A DNA stretch of 9,409 bases, taken from the NCBI GenBank assembly GCA_026387085.1, contig JAPLMK010000125.1:1-9409 (forward strand), in the 5' to 3' direction. Every line of letters starts with the position of its first letter. The first letter of the stretch is position 1. The stretch comes from Candidatus Omnitrophota bacterium. GTDB lineage: Bacteria; Ratteibacteria; UBA8468; MWAK01. Under the pieces are notes generated by a model. It was given only the letters and a program-made list of their open reading frames with translations, made no database searches and was not told the DNA's origin. Below are positions 1 through 6,097 of the stretch, piece after piece. A program made the position numbers and the translations under genes.

Positions 1-444
1 TATGCTTTTCCCAGTTTTGGAGCCGCGCGCATGGGCGCGCCGATGAATGCTTTTATCCGCATTTCCGACCAGGCCATCCGGCTCCGCAGCCAGATTTATA
101 ATCCGGATTACGTGTTGGTAATTGACCCGACGCTGGTTCGGAGCGTAGACATTTTGGCCGGGGTAAACGATAATGCGATTGTTGTAATAAATTCCAAAGA
201 ACCGCTTTCTCTTAAATCTAAATCAACCGGAGTTAAAATTTGTTGCGTTCCGGCTACCGAAATTGCCATGCGCCATATTGGGCGCCCCCTGGGCAATACC
301 GCTTTACTGGGAGCGTTTGCGGCTGTTTCGGGAATAATTAAACTGGAAAGTTTACAGGAAGTAATTAGGCGTCGTTTTTCCGGAGAAATTGCCGAAAAGA
401 ACGTTGCGGCTCTTACCGAAGGATGGGAGGTAGCATGCGGATAA
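1..444 (+). CDS. porG: Pyruvate:ferredoxin oxidoreductase gamma subunit, 5'-truncated by the window edge
   Basis: Gamma subunit of a four-subunit 2-oxoacid:ferredoxin oxidoreductase, which oxidises pyruvate and CoA to acetyl-CoA and CO2 in the cytoplasm and passes electrons to ferredoxin. The frame is open from base 1, so the visible 147 residues lack roughly the first 35-40 of a family usually 180-190 long. The ATG at 31 lies inside the conserved domain and is not the start. Seen: the family block with GAPMNAFIRISD, then IRLRSQIYNPDYV and a D-P-T-L turn, and near the C-terminus the NTALLGAF segment followed by an amphipathic tail with KNVAAL. The stop overlaps the start of porD by 10 bases, and the order gamma-delta-alpha-beta matches known porGDAB operons. 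The promoter lies upstream of the window. The family is secure; pyruvate as substrate is inferred mainly from the beta subunit. Confidence 0.93.
   Translation, partial: YAFPSFGAARMGAPMNAFIRISDQAIRLRSQIYNPDYVLVIDPTLVRSVDILAGVNDNAIVVINSKEPLSLKSKSTGVKICCVPATEIAMRHIGRPLGNTALLGAFAAVSGIIKLESLQEVIRRRFSGEIAEKNVAALTEGWEVACG
425..430 (+). promoter_or_regulatory. Ribosome binding site that sets the porD start
   Basis: GGGAGG lies four bases before the ATG at 435. The upstream in-frame ATG at 423 sits on the edge of this Shine-Dalgarno sequence and has no purine-rich site of its own. The start at 435 is therefore preferred, giving an 89-residue protein rather than 93. Confidence 0.7.
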
Positions 445-704
445 AGCTAACTGCTGAGCCGGGAAGCGCCCGAAATAACAAAACCGGTTCCTGGCGGGTG
501 GAAAGAAGGCCGCAATTTTTGCAAAAAAATTGCAGCGCCTGCCGAATGTGCATTCTGGTTTGTCCGGAGGGGATTGTATCCGGAAAAGAAAAAAATAGTT
601 TTAAAACTGATTACCTTTACTGCAAAGGCTGCGGTCTTTGCGCTGCGGTTTGCCCAAAGAAGGACATCGAGATGGTTCCTGAAGAAACGGAGAGCAAAAA
701 ATGA
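435..704 (+). CDS. porD: Pyruvate:ferredoxin oxidoreductase delta subunit (2x[4Fe-4S] ferredoxin-like)
   Basis: Small electron-transfer subunit that relays electrons from the catalytic alpha/beta core to external ferredoxin. The 89-residue protein has the two classic cluster motifs of an 8Fe ferredoxin: Cys33, 36, 39 and 43 (CxxCxxCxxxCP) and Cys63, 66, 69 and 73 (CxxCxxCxxxCP). The N-terminal TGSWRVERRP segment before the first cluster is typical of PorD and distinguishes it from free ferredoxins. The length fits the family (about 90-105). It overlaps porG by 10 bases and porA by 4 bases (ATGA), so translation is probably coupled. A related VorD or KorD subunit cannot be excluded from this protein alone. 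Confidence 0.93.
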   Translation: MRIKLTAEPGSARNNKTGSWRVERRPQFLQKNCSACRMCILVCPEGIVSGKEKNSFKTDYLYCKGCGLCAAVCPKKDIEMVPEETESKK

Positions 705-1858
705 AGGATTTTATCGAAGGTTCTGAAGCGGTCGCGCGGGCGGTATGCCTCTGTAAACCCGGAGTAATTTCAGCGTATCCAATCACACCTCAAACTCATA
801 TCGTGGAAGGGCTGGCCCAAATGGTGGCCGACGGCCGCTTGAAATGCCAGTTCGTCAATGTCGAAAGCGAACATTCCGCCGCTTCGGTTGTTTTGGGCGC
901 GGTGGCTGCCGGAGAACGCGTTTTTACGGCCAGTTCCTCGCAGGGTTTAATACTGATGAGTGAAGTTATCTTTAATATTGCGGGAATGCGCATGCCGGTA
1001 GTTTTAGCGTGCGTCAACCGGTCGTTATCCGCACCCATCAATATCTGGAACGATCTGCAAGATTCAATGGCGTTAAGGGACAGCGGCTGGGTGCAACTTT
1101 ACGCCGAGAACAATCAGGAGGCCCTTGACCTTACCATTCAGGCCTATCGTCTGGCCGAGGACTCCCGGGCCCTTGTCCCGGTTATGGTCTGCCTGGATGG
1201 ATATGTTTTAAGCCATGGCTTGGAAGTGGTTGATATTCCGGAAGAAGATAAGGTGGCGCAGTTTCTGCCCCCGTTTAATCCGGCGGAAAAACTGGATACG
1301 GCCAACCCCAAAAGTTTCGGGCTTTTAGCCGGGCCGGATTATTATCTGGAAATCAGGCACGATTTACACCAGGCGGTTAAGGACACCTTAAAGCTGATTC
1401 CGGAAATTACCGCCGATTTTAAGCGTATTTTCGGCCGCGATTCCGGCGGTCTGGTAGAATCATACCGCCTGGAAGATGCCGAGATGGCAATAGTTTCAGC
1501 CGGTTCTGTCTGCGGAACAATTAAAGATACCGTGGATAACTTAAGGGCGGAGGGAAAGAAGGTCGGCCTCCTGAGAATTATCACCTATCGACCCTTCCCG
1601 GAAGAATTAATTCTTCAGGCGCTGGCGAAAGTTCCGATGGTGGCAATTCTGGACAAAGCTATTTCACTCGGCGCTACCGGACCGATTTACGCTGACCTGA
1701 AAGCGGCATTCCAGGGAAAACCGGGCAAAAAGATCAGCGGTTACATCGCTGGTCTCGGAGGCCGGGACATTACCCCGGATACGATTAAAGAAATTTTCCA
1801 GCAGCTTGCCGGACCGGAAGTAAGCAACCAGTTTATCGGTTTAAAATCTTCATTTTAA
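701..1858 (+). CDS. porA: Pyruvate:ferredoxin oxidoreductase alpha subunit
   Basis: Alpha subunit, 385 residues, carrying the pyrimidine-binding half of the thiamine diphosphate site. The hallmark YPITPQT motif is at residues 26-32, followed by the conserved VESEHSAASVVLGA segment near residue 53 and a SSSQGL loop near residue 79, as in domain I of PFOR-type enzymes. The C-terminal third has the transketolase-like domain II fold, with a KKVGLLRI-type strand and RPFPEE. The length fits separate alpha subunits (about 390). The ATG at 701 overlaps the porD stop as ATGA, and GGAG at 689-692 stands eight bases upstream. The gene is complete with no frame breaks. Residue patterns resemble pyruvate enzymes, but alpha subunits of 2-ketoisovalerate oxidoreductases are close relatives. 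Confidence 0.95.
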   Translation: MKDFIEGSEAVARAVCLCKPGVISAYPITPQTHIVEGLAQMVADGRLKCQFVNVESEHSAASVVLGAVAAGERVFTASSSQGLILMSEVIFNIAGMRMPVVLACVNRSLSAPINIWNDLQDSMALRDSGWVQLYAENNQEALDLTIQAYRLAEDSRALVPVMVCLDGYVLSHGLEVVDIPEEDKVAQFLPPFNPAEKLDTANPKSFGLLAGPDYYLEIRHDLHQAVKDTLKLIPEITADFKRIFGRDSGGLVESYRLEDAEMAIVSAGSVCGTIKDTVDNLRAEGKKVGLLRIITYRPFPEELILQALAKVPMVAILDKAISLGATGPIYADLKAAFQGKPGKKISGYIAGLGGRDITPDTIKEIFQQLAGPEVSNQFIGLKSSF

Positions 1859-1872
1859 CAAGGAGAAACCCT

Positions 1873-2760
1873 ATGCCCGAACATCTTCTTTCCCCTGGTC
1901 ATACAGCATGCGCCGGATGCGCTCAGTCACTGGCAGCACGCCTGGTACTTGATGCGGCCGGACCAAACACAATTATTGTTAATAACACCGGTTGCCTGGA
2001 AGTTTTTTCCACCGCATATCCGGATACTGCCTGGGAAGTGCCTTTCATCCATTCCCTTTTTGAAAATGCGGCGGCAGTTGCTTCCGGAGTCGAGGCGGCG
2101 TTAAGGCAAAACGGTAAATTGTCCGAGACCAGAGTAATCAGCCAGGCCGGAGACGGCGGCACCGCGGATATCGGGCTTCAGGCGCTTTCCGGAATGTGGG
2201 AACGCGGACATGATATCCTTTCTATTTGCTACGATAATGAAGCATACATGAATACCGGAATCCAGCGCAGCGGACTTACGCCTACCTACACCTCTACGAG
2301 CACCAGCCCGGCCAGCAAGAGTTCCACCGGTAATCCGAGACCGAAGAAGAACGTGGTGGAAATTGCCGTAGCGCACGGGATTCCATACGTAGCAACCGCA
2401 TCGGCCGGATTCCCGCTTGATTTGCAGAAGAAGGTAAAGAAGGCGATGGCCATCAGAGGACCAAAATTCCTGCACGTTCACGTTCCCTGTCCTTTGGGCT
2501 GGCGCCATGAACCGGACCAGACCTATCAGATAGCCCGATTAGCCGTGGAGACCGGATTATTTCCCATGATTGAATTTGAAAACGGGAAGATATCCGGACG
2601 TTACCTGATTGCCAAATTGAAACCGGTGGAAGATTACCTGAAACCGCAGGGACGATTTCGGCATCTCTTTAAACCGGGCGCGGAAGCGGCTCTGAAGGAA
2701 ATTCAGGAGATAGCCAACCGGAATATTGAGCGCTACGGTCTTGTTAAAACGGCCACCTAA
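1873..2760 (+). CDS. porB: Pyruvate:ferredoxin oxidoreductase beta subunit (TPP-binding)
   Basis: Beta subunit, 295 residues, with the diphosphate/Mg half of the thiamine diphosphate site and the proximal [4Fe-4S] cluster. Cys13 and Cys16 (GHTACAGC), Cys41 (NNTGC) and Cys206 (HVPCPLGW) match the four cluster ligands known in PFOR-type enzymes. The TPP motif runs from GDGG at 93-96 to the DNEAYMNTGIQRS block at 121-133. That block is the form found in pyruvate enzymes; 2-oxoglutarate and branched-chain enzymes usually read YGMTGGQ-like here, which is the main reason for assigning pyruvate. The loop after it is rich in Ser/Thr (about 137-152). AAGGAG at 1860-1865 lies seven bases before the ATG, and the gap to porA is 14 bases. 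It is the last gene of the por operon. Confidence 0.95.
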   Translation: MPEHLLSPGHTACAGCAQSLAARLVLDAAGPNTIIVNNTGCLEVFSTAYPDTAWEVPFIHSLFENAAAVASGVEAALRQNGKLSETRVISQAGDGGTADIGLQALSGMWERGHDILSICYDNEAYMNTGIQRSGLTPTYTSTSTSPASKSSTGNPRPKKNVVEIAVAHGIPYVATASAGFPLDLQKKVKKAMAIRGPKFLHVHVPCPLGWRHEPDQTYQIARLAVETGLFPMIEFENGKISGRYLIAKLKPVEDYLKPQGRFRHLFKPGAEAALKEIQEIANRNIERYGLVKTAT

Positions 2761-2789
2761 AAATAATTTGTGACACGGAACCATTAGCG

Positions 2790-2860
2790 TTGTCATCCTG
2801 AGTAAAATGAAGGATCTCGTACTTAAGGATTATATCCTTCGCGGGCGCTCAGCATGACAA
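2790..2860. repeat. Imperfect inverted repeat, resembling a dispersed palindromic (MITE/REP-like) element
   Basis: The left arm (2790-2815) and right arm (2834-2860) are imperfect reverse complements. They share three aligned blocks, TTGTCAT, CTGAG and GAAGGAT, separated by one mismatched base and then by an unpaired stretch of about 6-7 bases. Inside, AAGGAT at 2825-2830 and ATCCTT at 2834-2839 form a second, tight hairpin with a three-base loop. From memory, dispersed non-coding palindromes built on TGTCAT..CTGAG..GAAGGATCT are common in many bacterial and metagenomic genomes, and this copy looks degenerate. It sits between porB and the ferritin-like gene. It could act as a weak terminator or mRNA 3' stabiliser, but no U-tract follows. 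Copy number in the genome cannot be judged from one window. Confidence 0.6.
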
Positions 2861-2902
2861 ATTACGTTATTTTCTTTATCGTTCAGAATGTGAGGTAAAA
2901 CT

Positions 2903-3379
2903 ATGGCTCTAATCAGTTATGCGGCGTGCGAAATTATCAAGGTTGCGATTGAAATTGAAAAGAACGGTTACCGTTTTTACACGGAAGCCGCCAAACTGAC
3001 TAAAAGTAGTTCGGTGGCTGAGCTTTTCCGGAACCTTGCCCAGGAAGAGATCCAGCACCAGGCTTTTTTTGAGGGATTGGCAAAACTTATTTCTCAGTGC
3101 GCGACTAACGGAACAAACCAGCCGGATGAATACCTGTCTGCCATTGCCGACGCATCTATCATACAACAGAAGCGGGGGATGAAAGCGATTGCGGCCGGGC
3201 AGCTTACCGATCAGGAGGCGCTTGATATTGCGATCCAGGTGGAAAAAAACGCCATTCTTTATTATACGGAACTGCTTCGTTTTGTGACCGACAAAGAAAA
3301 AGGAATGGTTCAAGAATTGGTCGCGGAAGAGAAGCGGCACCTCACCAACCTGACTTCAATCGGTAAAAATTTAACCTGA
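2903..3379 (+). CDS. Rubrerythrin-like (ferritin-like) diiron protein without rubredoxin domain
   Basis: A 158-residue four-helix ferritin-like domain protein of the rubrerythrin group. Diiron ligands are visible in order: Glu19 in helix A (IEKNGYRFY), Glu49 and His52 (EExxH) in helix B, Glu114 in helix C (QVEKNAILYY) and Glu143 and His146 (EExxH) in helix D. The two internal halves mirror each other, as in the family. No CxxC rubredoxin domain follows, so if it is a peroxide reductase it must take electrons from a separate rubredoxin or ferredoxin. Likely role (inference): cytoplasmic peroxide or oxygen detoxification, or iron handling, in an anaerobe. GAGG at 2892-2895 is seven bases before the ATG. 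Its 3' end overlaps the convergent pyrC by nine bases. Confidence 0.88.
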   Translation: MALISYAACEIIKVAIEIEKNGYRFYTEAAKLTKSSSVAELFRNLAQEEIQHQAFFEGLAKLISQCATNGTNQPDEYLSAIADASIIQQKRGMKAIAAGQLTDQEALDIAIQVEKNAILYYTELLRFVTDKEKGMVQELVAEEKRHLTNLTSIGKNLT

Positions 3380-4636
3380 AACAACCTTTCCGTTGCAGAT
3401 TGTGTAGCAAACCCTTCCCTGCATCTTTTCGCCCAAAAACGGTGTATTTTTACTGCGGGATTTAATCGCGGCCTCGGTCAGCGTCCATTCTTCCTTCGGG
3501 TCAAAGATAGTGATATCAGCCCGCAACCCTTTCTTCAGGCTGCCCCGGTCCGTGAAACGGAAAATTCGGGCCGGATTTGATGTCAAGCAGGCGATTAAAA
3601 GTGAAAGGGGTATGTCGTCGGTTAAGCGCAGCAGAAGGGGCAGGGCGGTTTCAAAACCGATGATGCCGAAAGCCGCATTTTCAAAATCGGTCTCTTTCTC
3701 TTCCCGACTGTGGGGCGCATGGTCAGTTACGATTACCTCAATGATACCATCCTTAATACCTTCCTTAAGCGATTTAAGGTCATTTTTAGTGCGCAGGGGC
3801 GGGCTAACCTTGGTATTGGTATTGTAGCCCCTTACCGATTCATCGGTCAAAAGAAGATGATGAACGGTAACCTCAGCGGTTACCGGAACACCTTTTTTCT
3901 TTGCCTGCCGGAGGAGGGCGACGGAACCGGCTGACGTAAGGTGGGCGAGGTGAATCCGGTTTTCGGTCAGGGAAGCGAGGGTAATATCACGAAAGACCGC
4001 TATCTCTTCTGATTCCTCGGGAATGCCGGGCAAACCCAGCAGGGTGGATACCTTTCCCTCGTTCATCACTCCGTTTCGGGCCAGCGCCGGTTCTTCCGGA
4101 TGGTCTATCAGCGGCCGGTCCACCATCTTTGCGTATTCCAAAGCGCGGCGCATAACCCGGTTGTCGGCAACACAGTTTCCGTCGTCCGAAAAAGCCACCG
4201 CACCATTTTCTACCAGGTCAGCCATTTCCGTCAGTTCTTTTCCGGCCCGGTTTTTAGTGATGGCGCCGATCGGAAAGACCGAGATGGAAGTTTCTCTTCC
4301 TTTATTGAAAACAAAGGCGACCATGGGACCGGTGTCCAGGCAAGGGTCAGTATTCGGCATCGCCATAATTGTGGTGTAACCGCCGGCCGCGGCAGACGTT
4401 GCGCCGGTCTTAATCGTTTCTTCGTCCTCTCGCCCCGGTTCCCGCAAATGGCAGTGGCTATCGATAAAACCCGGGCAGACAATTTTGTTGGAGGCATCGA
4501 TAATGCGCGGATTACCCTGGGGTTTTATCTTTTTAGCCACCTTTTCAATTGTACCCTTCGCACAGGCAATATCCATAACTTCATCAATTCCCTGAGCCGG
4601 GTCAATCACCCTTCCGTTTTTGATTAATAGGTCCAT
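3371..4636 (-). CDS. pyrC: Dihydroorotase, class I
   Basis: Catalyses the reversible cyclisation of N-carbamoyl-L-aspartate to L-dihydroorotate, the third step of de novo pyrimidine synthesis, in the cytoplasm. The 421 residues match the usual class I length (about 420-430). Metal and substrate residues are visible: His61 and His63 in DSHCHLREPG, MPNT at 93-96, the DDG at 151-153 that supplies a bridging Asp in class I enzymes, His179 (DHPEEP), His232 (AHLTSA), the SPPLR segment near 278-282 and Asp305 (TDHAPH). GAGG at 4644-4647 lies seven bases before the ATG. All expected active-site residues are present, so it looks catalytically competent rather than a PyrC-like partner protein. It is not next to pyrB here. 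Allantoinase and hydantoinase are relatives, but the motif set favours dihydroorotase. Confidence 0.95.
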   Translation of the reverse strand: MDLLIKNGRVIDPAQGIDEVMDIACAKGTIEKVAKKIKPQGNPRIIDASNKIVCPGFIDSHCHLREPGREDEETIKTGATSAAAGGYTTIMAMPNTDPCLDTGPMVAFVFNKGRETSISVFPIGAITKNRAGKELTEMADLVENGAVAFSDDGNCVADNRVMRRALEYAKMVDRPLIDHPEEPALARNGVMNEGKVSTLLGLPGIPEESEEIAVFRDITLASLTENRIHLAHLTSAGSVALLRQAKKKGVPVTAEVTVHHLLLTDESVRGYNTNTKVSPPLRTKNDLKSLKEGIKDGIIEVIVTDHAPHSREEKETDFENAAFGIIGFETALPLLLRLTDDIPLSLLIACLTSNPARIFRFTDRGSLKKGLRADITIFDPKEEWTLTEAAIKSRSKNTPFLGEKMQGRVCYTICNGKVVSG

Positions 4637-4666
4637 TTGGTTACCTCGCTTTATTTTAATAAAAAC

Positions 4667-4696
4667 ATTTTAAGTGAGAATGTTTCTTTGTGTGAC
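4667..4696 (-). promoter_or_regulatory. Candidate pyrC promoter
   Basis: On the minus strand, TAAAAT (4667-4672, five of six matches to the -10 consensus) lies 18 bases from GTCACA (4691-4696, four of six to the -35 consensus). The predicted start is near 4660, giving a leader of about 24 bases that includes the pyrC ribosome site. The -35 box overlaps one of three TGTGACA-like words in this gap. The leader looks too short for a pyrimidine attenuator, and I see no terminator/antiterminator pair. Confidence 0.3.
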
Positions 4697-4706
4697 ACTT
4701 GCGTAG

Positions 4707-4737
4707 TTTTGTCTGACACGCAGAGTATGTGACAAAA
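4707..4737. repeat. Short inverted repeat downstream of the tRNA gene
   Basis: TTTTGTC at 4707-4713 and GACAAAA at 4731-4737 form a seven-base stem around a 17-base loop. It lies 16 bases downstream of the minus-strand tRNA-Arg gene and upstream of pyrC. On the minus strand it could form an AT-rich hairpin, with no T-run after it, so it would be a poor intrinsic terminator. An operator role is equally possible. Confidence 0.35.
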
Positions 4738-4752
4738 GATACATCCGAACGG

Positions 4753-4826
4753 CGCGCTTGGAGAGACTCGAACTCTCAGCCTTTAGCTTCGGAGGCTAAC
4801 GCTCTATCCAATTGAGCTACAAGCGC
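4753..4826 (-). tRNA. tRNA-Arg (anticodon CCG)
   Basis: The minus strand folds into a standard 74-base cloverleaf. The acceptor stem GCGCTTG/CAAGCGC pairs perfectly in seven positions. The D arm is GCTC-AATTGGATA-GAGC, the anticodon stem TTAGC/GCTAA encloses the loop CTCCGAA, the variable loop has five bases, and the T arm GAGAG/CTCTC has the loop TTCGAGT. The anticodon CCG (complement at 4790-4792) reads the Arg codon CGG. The discriminator base is G. The three bases that follow read CCG, so CCA is not encoded and must be added by the CCA enzyme. The gene starts 16 bases after the stop of the upstream oxidoreductase gene on the same strand, with no clear promoter in that gap, so it is either co-transcribed or driven from within the oxidoreductase 3' end. 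Confidence 0.96.
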
Positions 4827-4842
4827 AAAATTTTGTCTCTTA

Positions 4843-6027
4843 CTATATTTCACCCGATTGTCCCACCTGGCGCACTTTTACGAAACGGTTTTTAAGGGCG
4901 GATTCCCGCGCGGCAAGGCAGGTGTATACGCTCTGAATGCCGGACCAGATAGATGCGCGCGATTGCCCCTTCCCTTTTATGAGATTAAAAAAATCGTACG
5001 CCAGTTCTAAATCTCCGCCAAAATGGCTGAGTCCGGAACCAGCTTTGGTTGTATCTGAAAACGGCTTGTGGTGCCGGATATGCCGGAGTGAATTTTCATA
5101 CCAGTCAAACTCAACCGTGCCGAGATAACCGCTCACCGTTGAACCGCGGGCAGCCGCATCCCGCCTGGAAAAAAAGACCTGCGTATATATTCCGTGGGCG
5201 CCGGAAGCAAACTCCACCACCGCGCTGGAAGTATCTTCGTTTGTACCTGTTTCGGCTGTTCCGCAATCAAGACTATAAACGCAGTGATGGTCTTTTTCGT
5301 GCGGGCCGGAGTTATTGAGTTTCCGGTTGACAGGGCTTTCCAAACAGGTATCCGCTTCTTTGCATTTTGAACATCTCAGCCCGGCCGGTTTTTTACCACC
5401 GAAAACTTTCTGAAAGGTTGCCATGGCGCCGACCCGGATAATCGGAGAGTCCATCAGGTAGCTCATATAGTCGAAATCATGCGTGGCTTTCTGCAGGAAA
5501 AGCCCTCCGGTTATCTTGTAGTCCCGGTACAGTTCTTCCCAGTAAACAGTTCCGTAAGTAACATAATTCCACGCCATAATATGAACCGGTTTCCCAACCG
5601 CCCCATTCTTAATGAGGTCTTTTGCGAAAGCGCACAAGGGAGATGTTCTTAAAGGAAAGCTTACTACCACCTTGCATTTGGATTTCTCGAAAGCATCTTC
5701 CAAGTCGTTTGCCTGTTTCAGGGAAACAGCGACCGGTTTTTCAAGGTAAAGCGGTATGTCAAACTTTGCTGCTTTTATGGCATAAGGCGCGTGAAGATTA
5801 CAGCGCGTCCCGATAACCAGCGCGTCCAATTTTGCTTTGCGGACCATCGCTTCAAGTGTTTCGTAAAAAACCGCTTCTTTATTATCCGTTTCGGAAAGTT
5901 TTTTACGCGCGCCATTTTCGTCCGGGTCCACCACGCCAACTACCCGAACATCAGGCGCGGTTTCCTGGAAAGGTCCGTAAACCAGGCTACTGGTTCTTCC
6001 GCCGAAACCAACAACTCCTAATCTCAT
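4843..6027 (-). CDS. Gfo/Idh/MocA-family NAD(P)-dependent oxidoreductase with a cysteine cluster
   Basis: A 394-residue cytoplasmic sugar- or inositol-type dehydrogenase of unknown substrate. The N-terminal Rossmann domain begins at residue 1 with the dinucleotide loop GFGGR (7-11), and an acidic VVDPD turn (32-36) follows the second strand. EKP at 96-98 is the family signature holding the catalytic Lys97, and KATHDFD at 180-186 supplies the His184 used in the C-terminal domain. Residues about 219-255 carry Cys219, 222, 228, 249 and 255 (CxxC-x5-C, then C-x5-C) around a His-rich turn, possibly a structural metal site; related cysteine-bearing loops occur in part of this family. GGAG at 6033-6036 lies five bases before the ATG. 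It lies downstream of waaA after a 60-base gap, so a role in envelope sugar metabolism is possible but unproven. Confidence 0.88.
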   Translation of the reverse strand: MRLGVVGFGGRTSSLVYGPFQETAPDVRVVGVVDPDENGARKKLSETDNKEAVFYETLEAMVRKAKLDALVIGTRCNLHAPYAIKAAKFDIPLYLEKPVAVSLKQANDLEDAFEKSKCKVVVSFPLRTSPLCAFAKDLIKNGAVGKPVHIMAWNYVTYGTVYWEELYRDYKITGGLFLQKATHDFDYMSYLMDSPIIRVGAMATFQKVFGGKKPAGLRCSKCKEADTCLESPVNRKLNNSGPHEKDHHCVYSLDCGTAETGTNEDTSSAVVEFASGAHGIYTQVFFSRRDAAARGSTVSGYLGTVEFDWYENSLRHIRHHKPFSDTTKAGSGLSHFGGDLELAYDFFNLIKGKGQSRASIWSGIQSVYTCLAARESALKNRFVKVRQVGQSGEI

Positions 6028-6067
6028 TTTTTCTCCGCGTTCTTTATTTTTCGCTGCTCTCCGCTAT

Positions 6068-6097
6068 ATTATAAACCAAGAAGGGTGCTAATTGGAA
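6068..6097 (-). promoter_or_regulatory. Candidate promoter for the Gfo/Idh/MocA gene
   Basis: The gap between waaA and the oxidoreductase contains a perfect minus-strand TATAAT (6068-6073). The best -35 at 18-base spacing is TTCCAA (6092-6097), only three of six matches. A start near 6061 would give a leader of about 33 bases containing the GGAG ribosome site. The good -10 and poor -35 suggest a weak or activated promoter that could separate this gene from hisF-waaA. Confidence 0.35.

Noticed and set aside
31..33. ATG as the start of the gamma subunit
   Set aside because: The frame continues upstream to the window edge with family-like residues, and the ATG lies inside a conserved block.
25..40. 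GCGCGC repeated around ATGG as a possible regulatory palindrome
   Set aside because: It lies in porG coding sequence within conserved Ala/Arg/Gly codons; GC-rich codon use explains it.
423..434. Upstream in-frame ATG giving a 93-residue PorD
   Set aside because: It lies on the edge of the GGGAGG ribosome site for the ATG at 435, and the extra residues have no family support.
2101..2508. Open frame of 135 codons opposite porB
   Set aside because: It is antisense to conserved TPP and cluster motifs, and its residue composition is unlike a real protein.
1873..2760. 2-ketoisovalerate or 2-oxoglutarate oxidoreductase beta subunit
   Set aside because: The DNEAYMNTGIQRS block and the fourth cysteine at 206 match pyruvate enzymes; the other families differ here.
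4100..4627. Open frame of 175 codons opposite pyrC
   Set aside because: It is fully antisense to a gene with all catalytic motifs, and the translation has no recognisable domain.
4826..4835. CAAAATTTTG perfect ten-base palindrome at the tRNA 5' end
   Set aside because: It is short and AT-rich and is easily expected by chance; it overlaps the first tRNA base.
4843..6027. GnnA (UDP-GlcNAc 3-dehydrogenase of lipid A) because of the waaA neighbour
   Set aside because: No GnnB aminotransferase is nearby, and nothing specific to GnnA is visible; only the broad family is supported.
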